Shown piece after piece: positions 6,917-15,600 of a stretch of DNA of 25,203 nt. The number at the start of each line of letters is the position of its first letter. Position 1 is the first letter of the stretch. Below the pieces are notes generated by a model. That model did not search any database. It had not been told where the DNA came from and worked only from the letters and a program-made list of their open reading frames with translations. Position numbers and translations under genes: made by a program. Source of the stretch: a virus. The stretch covers positions 1-25,203 of the IMG/VR virus record IMGVR_UViG_3300046777_002412; one strand, written 5' to 3'.

Positions 6917-7477
6917 TTAGGTTCCAATTTCAAACAAGTATCCCATGGAACAAGTTCTTTCATAGTTACCTTGACCATTACTTGACCACGATCTATTTAA
7001 TCTCCACCAATCTTCATTTCCTTGGGATGATCTAACAGCTGGAGAAAAGTATAATCTACTTGTAGTGTTCGCTACACAATGATAAGTCAATTTAAAACTT
7101 GCAGGGGTAGAATCATTATTATTATCATACCAACCACCAATTAGACCAGACCATCTATTATTCCCGACTTCATTATTGAATCCTTGTTGTCCACCATCTG
7201 TAACTAGATCATCATTTCTATGAATAAGTAATACCTCATTCCAACTTACTTCTGCACTTATTACCCATTGCATTACTAAAATATTAGTGGATTTTTTAGG
7301 AACAACAGTCAAAGATAAAGCATTAAGTCTAGTACCATTGCCGGAATTTTGAGTATAAACTAAATATGGTTCACACGATTGATTAAAATCTGAAGAAACG
7401 ACATTTCCAACGCCCGAGGCGGATAATCTTTTCCCAGCAAGATTGTATATGTCGTTAACTCTAATTTCTGAACTCAT
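6917..7477 (-). CDS. Fibre/tip-type structural protein, paralogue A
   Basis: The product has 186 residues, probably beta-rich. Shared family landmarks are ALSLTVVPKKSTNILVMQW (about 53-71), a 'hydrophobic-RNDDLVTDGG' hairpin, GFNNEVGNNRWSGLIGGWYD (about 99-118), STPASFKLTYHC, and a C-terminal block with WWRLNRSWSSNGQGNYER ending MGYLFEIGT. The same landmarks occur in the next two upstream genes. Paralogue C is closest: GGQQGFNNEVGNNRWSG here aligns with GGEQGYNSEVGNNRWSG there. Related C-termini (LNRT.GSTGQD.HE...STGV..EI) occur, to my knowledge, in other cyanophage virion proteins. A receptor-binding or tip role is inferred from the position between the giant fibre and a fibre-assembly protein. 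The ATG is preceded by GGGA at 10 bases and by an AATAAATA box. Confidence 0.75.
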   Translation of the reverse strand: MSSEIRVNDIYNLAGKRLSASGVGNVVSSDFNQSCEPYLVYTQNSGNGTRLNALSLTVVPKKSTNILVMQWVISAEVSWNEVLLIHRNDDLVTDGGQQGFNNEVGNNRWSGLIGGWYDNNNDSTPASFKLTYHCVANTTSRLYFSPAVRSSQGNEDWWRLNRSWSSNGQGNYERTCSMGYLFEIGT

Positions 7478-7491
7478 AGTAGAAAATCCCG

Positions 7492-7499
7492 TATTTATT
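7492..7499 (-). promoter_or_regulatory. Late-promoter-like box AATAAATA, proximal
   Basis: AATAAATA lies 14 bases before the ATG at 7477. Transcription at T4 spacing would begin near 7486, leaving a very short leader of about 9 bases and removing most of the GGGA site. The distal box at 7550-7543 is therefore the better candidate for a translatable message. Confidence 0.4.
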
Positions 7500-7542
7500 A
7501 GTGCATTACTAAAAATTTAAAATATTAAATCATTCTTACCAT

Positions 7543-7550
7543 TATTTATT
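7543..7550 (-). promoter_or_regulatory. Late-promoter-like box AATAAATA, distal
   Basis: AATAAATA follows the TAA (7557-7555) of the 197-residue fibre-type gene and overlaps a CTAAATAA motif (7553-7546). It would give a leader of about 60 bases for the gene starting at 7477. It has the same arrangement after a stop codon as the box at 6906-6899. Confidence 0.5.
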
Positions 7551-7554
7551 TAGA

Positions 7555-8148
7555 TTAAGCTGTTGCTCCCTCTCCATTTTCGTGAGCTATTTCAAAAACA
7601 ACTCCTGTACAAACACAAATTTCATGGGCATCTTGTCCAGCAGAACCATAAGTTCTGTTAATAAAAACACTTCTACCACCATCATCAGCAGCTTGAGCAA
7701 CTACATCTAAGTTTACATTTCCAACAGCTCCAGCTCTACACATAAACATAAGTCTATAATTTGATGGAGTTGAACTATTATCTGCATCATGATATGCACA
7801 TACAAGACCTTTCCAATACCATTCATCACTTGGAGCTGAGGCGTTAGAAGTACCGAAACTATTATCTTGCCAATCTCCGTTTTTTAATACTTTAAAGGTA
7901 GTATTATTATCAGTTTCAATTTGCAACTGCCATGATGCTATCAAAATGTTATTTGGATGTTGTACATTATTTGCTGTCAATCTTAGTGCAAATAATGTAC
8001 TAGCGTTACTGCCAGCTACCCAACCCCTAGCATAGTATCCAGGTCGTCCATCATATCGCATTGTGCTGGTATTAATTACTGATCCATATGAAGGAATAAT
8101 AATGTTTCCACTCGTATCTCGTACATTATCTGCGTAAAGGAAACTCAT
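7555..8148 (-). CDS. Fibre/tip-type structural protein, paralogue B
   Basis: The product has 197 residues and is the most diverged of three adjacent paralogues. Family landmarks are LFALRLTANNVQHPNNILIA with SWQLQIE (about 52-77), FKVLKNGDWQD, WKGLVCAYHDADNSSTPSNY, and FINRTYGSAGQDAHEICVCT followed by GVVFEIA. It has a C-terminal extension (HENGEGATA) that the other two lack. The N-terminus (MSFLYADNVRDTSGNIIIPS) resembles the attachment segments of cyanophage fibre-associated proteins. The start at 8148 has a strong AGGAGAA about 9 bases upstream, placed in the 17-base gap after paralogue C. Likely virion protein; function inferred only from context. Confidence 0.75.
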   Translation of the reverse strand: MSFLYADNVRDTSGNIIIPSYGSVINTSTMRYDGRPGYYARGWVAGSNASTLFALRLTANNVQHPNNILIASWQLQIETDNNTTFKVLKNGDWQDNSFGTSNASAPSDEWYWKGLVCAYHDADNSSTPSNYRLMFMCRAGAVGNVNLDVVAQAADDGGRSVFINRTYGSAGQDAHEICVCTGVVFEIAHENGEGATA

Positions 8149-8165
8149 TTTACTTTTCTCCTAAG

Positions 8166-8732
8166 TTAACGAACGATTTCATAAATTACACCAGTACTCA
8201 CAGTCATTTCATGTCCATCCTGGCCAGTCGAACTACCCGTTCGATTTAAAAATAATGTATAGTTGCTACCACTAGAACTTCTAACGGCCGGTCCGTAAAC
8301 CCTACTCGATGTAGAATCTGCATTGCAAAAATACTGAATAAACCAGTGGTGGGGTGTTGATCCAGTATCAGAACTAGCAGCATCATATGTTGAACTGGCA
8401 AATCCGGACCATCTATTATTCCCTACTTCGCTATTGTATCCTTGTTCTCCACCAGTAGTAATTAATCCACCATCTCTAAAAATTGTAAAAACATTATCGT
8501 GATGAAAGTCTCCAGATAGTACCCATTGACATAATATTAAATTACCAGAATTTCTTGGTGCAATGGTTAACCTAAGAGGAGTAATTTCTGTTCCATTTCC
8601 TCCATTATTTGAAGACCAAGTAGTTCTTGAATCATATCTAACTCTACTACACTGAACAATATTTCCTGTAGATTGAAGAATAGGAGTTTGTGTAGATGTA
8701 CTAATGATATTATTTAAATTTAAAGTACTCAT
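8166..8732 (-). CDS. Fibre/tip-type structural protein, paralogue C
   Basis: The product has 188 residues with the same fold signature as its two downstream neighbours: PLRLTIAPRNSGNLILCQW (about 52-70), a FTIFRDGGLITTGG hairpin, GYNSEVGNNRWSGFASSTYD (about 98-117), VYGPAVRSSSGSNYTLFLNR with TGSSTGQDGHEM, and a TVSTGVIYEIVR end. Similarity to paralogue A extends to the DNA: both contain the 17 bases encoding NNRWSG and its flank, near 8406 and 7148. The N-terminus, MSTLNLNNIISTSTQTPILQ, resembles the start of many cyanophage short fibre proteins. GAGGGA 7 bases before the ATG overlaps the stop of the 57-residue gene, suggesting coupled translation. Confidence 0.75.
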   Translation of the reverse strand: MSTLNLNNIISTSTQTPILQSTGNIVQCSRVRYDSRTTWSSNNGGNGTEITPLRLTIAPRNSGNLILCQWVLSGDFHHDNVFTIFRDGGLITTGGEQGYNSEVGNNRWSGFASSTYDAASSDTGSTPHHWFIQYFCNADSTSSRVYGPAVRSSSGSNYTLFLNRTGSSTGQDGHEMTVSTGVIYEIVR

Positions 8733-8742
8733 TGGTAATCCC

Positions 8743-8916
8743 TCAAATTATTGTCCAATAAGCACCAGAGTTAATCGTTACAGTAACTCCACTACTAATA
8801 GTGATTGGTCCAATACTAGCCCAATTTTGACTGGTGGTTAAAGTTGTATTACTACTAACGGTGGTATCACTTGACAGAATATTTCCGCCTCCACCTTGAC
8901 CAATAGTGATTGCCAT
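8743..8916 (-). CDS. 57-residue beta-strand protein, unknown
   Basis: This is a short gene with good expression signals. GGAGG (8928-8924) lies 7 bases before the ATG, and a perfect TATAAATA box lies at 8947-8940. The product starts MAITIGQGGGGNILSSDTTV, continues with SSNTTLTTSQNW and IGPITISSGVTVTINSGAYW, and ends in TII. It is rich in Thr, Ser, Ile and Gly with no Lys or Arg, and reads as alternating beta strands. The 'ITI..GVTVTI.SGA.W' ending resembles short beta-roll caps found in other phage fibre proteins. The stop TGA (8745-8743) overlaps the ribosome site of the next gene. It may be a fibre-associated or trimerisation cap protein; that is inference. Confidence 0.72.
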   Translation of the reverse strand: MAITIGQGGGGNILSSDTTVSSNTTLTTSQNWASIGPITISSGVTVTINSGAYWTII

Positions 8917-8939
8917 ATTTTAACCTCCTATCTATTAGT

Positions 8940-8947
8940 TATTTATA
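8940..8947 (-). promoter_or_regulatory. Perfect T4-type late promoter box TATAAATA
   Basis: TATAAATA is identical to the T4 late consensus. It begins directly after the TAA (8950-8948) of the 92-residue gene. Predicted start is near 8934, giving a leader of about 18 bases that retains the GGAGG at 8928-8924. It would drive the 57-residue gene and the three fibre paralogues after it. Confidence 0.75.
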
Positions 8948-9226
8948 TTATTCTTCCGAAGAAGTGGGTTCTTCCCACATCGGAGGAACATAAGTACTTT
9001 CTGGTTCTGGTTCACCAAACTCAAGTGCTCCAACACTTACTTTATATTCGACACTTCTGAGTTGACCCTCAAGAATTTCTTGAAAGTAACTTTCATTTAA
9101 AGAACCATCAGAATTATAAGGAATATTTACAACTTTAGTAAGTTCAAGACCATCATCATTTACAAATTTAACTGTAACTATTTTTTGACCTTCAGTAAGT
9201 TCTGGATGTGAATATGTAATCGCCAT
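8948..9226 (-). CDS. Hypothetical small acidic protein
   Basis: The product has 92 residues and is not a family I recognise. I chose the ATG at 9226 (MAITYSHPELTEG) because GGAGG (9238-9234) sits 7 bases before it. A TTG two codons upstream (9232) is in frame but too close to that ribosome site. The first part looks like a small beta sheet (IVTVKFVNDDGLELTKVVNI, then a YFQEILEGQLRSVEYKVSVG segment). The end is an acidic, Pro-rich tail (EFGEPEPESTYVPPMWEEPT). The gene starts 2 bases after the stop of its upstream neighbour and is followed by a late promoter. Likely a tail or fibre accessory protein by position only. Confidence 0.72.
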   Translation of the reverse strand: MAITYSHPELTEGQKIVTVKFVNDDGLELTKVVNIPYNSDGSLNESYFQEILEGQLRSVEYKVSVGALEFGEPEPESTYVPPMWEEPTSSEE

Positions 9227-9228
9227 CT

Positions 9229-9663
9229 TCAAACCTCCTCAGCATCCTTATAATATTCGGTGGTCTTTAAGTGATTGTATGCTTGTGTTAACAAACTATC
9301 AGAACTTTCTGGATCAACAAAGAACATTACTTTAAAGTCTTTACCTGGAGTAGTTACTGTTTTTAAATCGGGATGCATAACATCAGTTGGATTTACTCCA
9401 ATTGCACCAATTGGAGTTTTTCCTTCATCTCTGGCTTCTTTAGAAGCATAAACTTCTAAAGATATTCTAGCAACATATCCAGCCTTCCAATATACAGGAT
9501 CTCCCAAATTTCCACCAGAAGTTAACCCAGAAGGGTGACTTGAATCCGGTGGTGCTTGTATATCTACAAGTCTTTTTTCAGTAGTTACATTTACAATTAA
9601 GTGATAAGCATTATTAACTGTAACTCCTGTATTTGGAATTTCAAAATCTCTGACTAGTGCCAT
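9229..9663 (-). CDS. Hypothetical structural-region protein
   Basis: The product has 144 residues: MALVRDFEIPNTGVTVNNAY, HLIVNVTTEKRLVDIQ, a Gly/Pro loop, VARISLEVYASKEARDEGKT, and a C-terminal helical part ending LLTQAYNHLKTTEYYKDAEE. The 'ISLEVYASKEARD.GK.P' stretch and the VTV-NAYH start are, as I recall, shared with small proteins in other phage tail or fibre operons; no enzymatic motif is seen. AGGAGA, embedded in the last codons of the giant fibre gene, lies 6 bases before the ATG at 9663. There is a 1-base gap between the two genes, so they are almost certainly co-transcribed and coupled. Confidence 0.72.
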   Translation of the reverse strand: MALVRDFEIPNTGVTVNNAYHLIVNVTTEKRLVDIQAPPDSSHPSGLTSGGNLGDPVYWKAGYVARISLEVYASKEARDEGKTPIGAIGVNPTDVMHPDLKTVTTPGKDFKVMFFVDPESSDSLLTQAYNHLKTTEYYKDAEEV

Positions 9664-9664
9664 C

Positions 9665-12600
9665 TTATTCTCCTAATTTATTCTTAAGTTGTTCAATTTC
9701 TGTCTTCAAACTATTTATAATCTGGGTCTGTTCCTTGATAGCCTCAATAAACAATCCAGCAAAGTTTCCATAGGCAACCGAATATTCATCAACATCTGGT
9801 GCGTAATTAACAACTTCTGGAAGAATTGGTTCAACTTCTTGAGCAATTACACCAAGTTCAACTTTATCGTAACGAGGAGAATCTTCCTTAAGATCAATTC
9901 TCTTGTATGTTACACCGCGAAGTTGATTGACCTTATCAAGTGCATTAGTGACGGTTTCAATTTCAGTCTTCTTCCTTGCGTCAGATGCAGCCGTGATTGT
10001 TCCAGTCGCATAAGCATTACCAGAAACATATAATTGATAAGAAGAAGAAGTTGTGGAACCACAAATACCAAGAGAATTATTACTATGATCATAGAATAAT
10101 GCCCATCTACCACCATCTTCCCAATAAAGACCGCCTCTACCATTACCAGCGTTATCAAACATCAAGTGTGGTCTATTTGTAGCATTATATGATGTACCAA
10201 ACCAACCATTTCTAGATCCATCTTGTCTCCAAGAACCATAAGAGGAAGCATTGTTTGGATAGAAGTGAGCACTATTGGTATCTGAATAGAAACCGTTAGT
10301 ATTGGTATACATCCAGGTGTACTTAAAGATGTAGTTACTTCCACCATTAATCTGCATTACAACGGTATCATCATTATAGTCTCTCTTGAATCTGATTCCT
10401 TCATAACCGTTATTAGCAGCAAGAGTTACACCGGTGTGATACTGGAGAACCAGGTCAGGGAATGGGTTAGACCATCCGCCACTTTCTTGGAAACCAAAGT
10501 CATAAGGTCTACTACTTCTGGCAATGCTACTGTTAGATCCAGAATATGGGCTTTCATACCAAGTAGCTTGAATTTGTCCACTTGTATTTCTGACGGTAAC
10601 CGTTGAAGCAGTTGGACCCACAGCCGCATTATAACCATCCAAGAGGTCAGCATCAAGACCAGATCCAGAACCATCATTGGTATCATGCCAGATCTTTCTC
10701 CATCCACTGAAAGTACCACCATTATTTCTTCTCCAGAATGGGCCGGCATCACTGTCATATTGTGTTGCTAACTGCCAACCATATGCAGTTCCACCAGTAC
10801 TACCAAGACTATTGGTAGTGTAGTGAAGCATGTTAATGCCATGAATATGACTGAATGAACCTGGGAAGTTTGTTCCACTCCAAATATCAAAGAATCCAGA
10901 ACCACCATGGAATACTTCATTTGCGCCAGCCGCAACAGTATTTGACCATCCCATAGAACCAACCCAATAGTTGGAATCTGTAGTATTTTGTCTTCTATGA
11001 TAAGAGTTTTTAGCACTTAATCCAATTTGTTGTTTAAAGTTTGTGAGTGAAAGATATCTGATGTATCCATCATTTGAACAATATACACGATCTAATAAGT
11101 TTCCAACATCAAGATCACCAGAAGTTGTATTAATCCAACCCGCCTGAATGTAACCATTACCATCAGTTCTTACAACTTCATTCGCATTATCTGCACGACC
11201 ATCAGTATTGAGTGGAAGTCCTTGGAGATATTGGACATTCAAGTTATTAACTTGAGTTGTTGAAGTGACTGTAAGTGGTGCTGTACCTTGTGCAATTGTA
11301 GAAATTAATCTAGTTCCCTGAAGAGTTCCGATAACTGAAGCATTACCAGAAGCATCAATAGTAAATGTATTACTTCCCGAAGAGTTTCTCCAAATTCCGT
11401 TACCTGTATATTGTAGATATAAATTGGTGGAATGATATTGAATTTTAGCAGCCTTTTCTCCAGACCATGTACCACTAGTGAATGAAATATCACTATTTGC
11501 AGGCATTATAATTGCATTACTAATTGCCGCAAAAGTAACTGATCCAGTAAATGTTGGAGTTGCTGTTAAGTTATACGCAGATCCGTTACCAATTAGAATT
11601 GCACCATTTCCAGGTAAAGCCTGTAATCCAGTACCACCTCTGGTGATAGGAATATTACCTATGATGTTATTGATATCGAGGTAGTATGAAGCAGCATTTC
11701 CGTTAAAGGTTGCCGCGTCAACATCACCGCCCTGAGAGGTTGTCTTAATGAATACTTGACCGCTGCCTGTTGTAGAAATACCAAATGTAGAATTCTTAAA
11801 TGCAGCAATACCAAGTGTAGAGTATACATCTAAAGAAGGATAAACTCTATTCAAAGTAAACTGGACATTTCCATAATAAGTATTAACGCCTACACCTGCA
11901 GGAGCAAAATCAACACTGGTTGCAGTTACTCCAATTGGTTGCGTTGTACCAATACCAACAGACATTACAACTTTCTGATAAGAAGAATCTCCTCTTAAGA
12001 ATGTCTGACTGTTTGCAGACCCACTACCCAATCTGGATGGAGAAACAGTTCCACTTACAATATTAGCTGCATCTACTGTACTTGTTGCAAGTAGTGCCCA
12101 GTTGTTAACATCTGTAGATGAAGTATTGACAGTATCTGTATAGGTAATATTTTGTTTTGTGAATGATACGATTCCTGCTGTTCCTACACCAATTATATCA
12201 ACAGTATTGTAGAGTAGACCATTTGCAGAAAGCAACGCATCAGATCTTGTTAGGTGTAAAGTAAATGTGTTTGTTGTTCTAGATCCGATAAAGTAGAATC
12301 CATTTGTAGTAATTCCAATTGGAGTTACATTTCCGTTTCCAACAGTAATCTTAACTGGATCGCCTTGAGTAAATCCGTGATTTACAAAACAAATTTGATT
12401 TGTAGTTGTATTAATACCAAGTCTAGTTAAAGTATGTGTTCCAGTACCACTATCCGTAAGATTGACCTTACTTGACAATGCATAAGTATCATAAAGTTCA
12501 ACGGAGGTAACACCAACTCTCTTGACATAATAAGTATCAAGTAAAATGAGAGGTTCAACAACATTACCTGTACTATAGTATCTTACTGCATCTCCATCAC

Positions 12601-15600
12601 TAAACATGGTATTTGACGCACCAACGACAATTCTGTCATTTATGAAATCGACATTACCCCCAACATCAATTCCAGTTCCAGTAAATGACGCTGTTGTTGC
12701 GATACCAACATTAGTAGAAATAGCAACCGCATTTCTATCTGAAATATAATCTGGTAAAGAAAGTGAACCTAAGAATTTCTGATTATTTGTAAGAGTTAAG
12801 TAAAGTCTAGTTTCAACCGTTCCAATTCTGATTGTAAAGTCGGAACCTCCAGAACGACCTCCAACATTTGCAGGGGCAACAGTCACATAATCACCAACAG
12901 CATATCCCTTACCACCAGTCTCAATAGCAACTGCAGAGACTGTACCAGCAGCGCTAACAGTAACATTGAGGGACATTCCAGTACCAATACCGGTAGTTCT
13001 TAGAGCTTGTACTCCACTGTAAATACCAGCCGAAGTATAACCAGAACCACCAGCAAGAGTGTTTAGAGTAAGTCCAACACCCTTAACAAGGCCGGTTGTT
13101 CCATATCCAATAGCGCCGCCTGTGGTGTATGGCGGAGCAGTTACTAAACCTATAGCGCCGCCCTGAGAAACTGTACCTGTTACGGTGTCTCCATTTTGGA
13201 AATTATATGTTGATGTATCGGGAAGTATGATATATTGACTTAAAACATCACTTACAAGAACATATGCATTGATTGGTTCAACTACCGTATCTCCACTATT
13301 AATATCTGCTGCTGGAATTCTATTTGCAAGACTTGTTCTACCGCCAGCATAAATTGTTCTGAAATAGTTTACAACTTTAGGTGGAATCAAGTCTGCATTG
13401 ATTTGTCCAATTGAGTTTAACTGAACAACTGCAGATGGAACAGCATTTGTAGAAACTGTTTTATCAATAAAGGAACCAAGTCTGTTGCTTAAGAATGTTC
13501 TGATAGCTAACTGAGTGGAAACTCTCTTGTTTTGTGGGCCTCCAATTTCATTATCACCCAATCCAGTATCTGTGGAGAATTCTTCAATTTGAACACCTCC
13601 AGATAGGGACAATCGGATAGAATCAAGAGTACCAATGGTTACGGTGTTATTGAAGATAATGTTACCAGTTCTGTTGTATGCAGTAATAAAGTCACCGATC
13701 AAGAAGTCGCCAAGTTCGTTTGTACCTGATGTATAAACGCGGCCACCAAGTTCAGAAACCTGTTGAGAACTTGTTACCGTTTTACCACCGTTTTGCGGTA
13801 AAGCATTATAGTCAATACCAGATCCTGAATATTCCCATGTATGAGAAGAAGAGTTAACAATCGATGGTCTGTGGAAGTGAATTCTGTAAGTTTCAGGTAA
13901 AGAAGAAATACCAATAACTTGTGTTCCTGCAACTGTAGATTCGATCTTGAAGTTAATAGTCCAATAAGTTGAGATTCCAGTTACAGAAGTTGCAGCAATA
14001 GAAACTGGTACTGGACTATGATCGGAAATATTTCCATTAGCGCCGCCAGTTACAGCAAAGTTTCTTCTTACTCCAGATACAGCTTCAACAGAAAGTATTA
14101 CTACTCTTGTAGAAGAATTATAAGTTAGAGCGAATCCAACCGCAGTACCACCAGTAACAGTTTGAGTGACTTGTCTACCAGAAACAAATCTTATAGTTGA
14201 TGAAGTGGAAGCGAGTCCAACTGCTTGGTATTGGTTGTGTGTTCCTGAAGGAATAATTTCTTTTACAAAGAATTCTTGATTATTCTTTGTAAATGTGTTA
14301 ATACCAGTAGTTGTTGAGGTTAAATCTACTAGTCTAGTGAAACTATTGTCCTCATATACCTTAAAGGAATTACTGTCAATAACCTGTATATAATATTGGT
14401 TTTGGTTTACAAGACCGCCAATGATTCTTGGTGGAATTGTACCTTCATCACCAAGATAAACAACCGAATCTGCATTATTAAATCCATGAGCTGTAATGTT
14501 GAATATATTGTTGTTAATATCAACATCTGTTGCCGCATTGAATTCTTTTGTTACTACGAGTGGTTTGAAGTTTGCTGTTTGGTCTGAGAATGCATTATTA
14601 AAGAATCTTGTAACATAAAGATCTTGTTCACTTCTACCAACACCAATTGCTACAAGTGTCTGGAATCCACCAGCAGTACCTGTCGCAGCAATTCTACCAC
14701 GATCAAATAAGAAGGAATTTGCGCTAAATCCTGTTGATCTTAGTGCATAATATCCAAAGTTAGTCGCAGAGTTTGTAATGGATAAGTATCCACCAGACTG
14801 TGCAAGAGATCCATAACGACAGAAGATTTGGAAACAAGAAACAACCTGAGAGTAACCGTCGTTGATAACACGCCAACCGATACCACCGAAGGATACCATG
14901 GTAAAGGCCGCAGCAACCATGGACTTACCTTGTTCTGGTTGAACTAGGTCTGGAGCTAATTCTGCTTCTTCTGGAATAATTGGAATGTTTGGAGATAGTA
15001 CCTTAGAACCATCAACTAACATTCCGTTCGCACCTAAGAAAGATAGAATGGAACAGTTTTGAATATATGGAGATCTTGTAATTACTGATTTACCAGTCTT
15101 TACAGCATAACCGGCTCTAGATACAAAAGGATCATCTGGATCATCAAATGCAACTGCGTTATCAAATGTAAACTGAGGAACGCCTGCAGCATCTGCATAG
15201 TCCTTCATAGCAAAGCCAGTTAGGTAACAACCATTTCTAACTCTGAGAAGGTCTTTACCTGCGTTTAGAGGACGAATAATAGTGTTTCTTAAGTTATCTC
15301 CAAGTACTGCAACATCTTCATAAAGAATAATAGGGTTATCTTCTTCATATTCTCCAGCCTCTACAATAATTGCAACTGGTTGAGACTTACTTGTTGGTGT
15401 AGTTATTGCTGGAGCAGCAGTGGTTCCCAATCCTACAATTGAGGTAATAATTCCAACTAAGTTTGCAATCGTAGATTGGACATCAGCGCAAGCTGTTGAT
15501 GTGTAGAATAGTCCGACCGATTCATCATAAGCAATAGTTAGGTCATAAGACTGGAATGATGCTGTCTGATATAAACCTACTGGTCTACTGATTGATGGAG

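Noticed and set aside
7508-7529. Hairpin-plus-T-run in the gap before the 186-residue gene
   Set aside because: The stem is six A-T pairs only, in a very AT-rich spacer. It would be too weak to act as a terminator.
9227-9232. TTG start two codons upstream for the 92-residue gene
   Set aside because: The GGAGG site is 7 bases from the ATG at 9226 but only 1 base from the TTG, so the ATG is the credible start.
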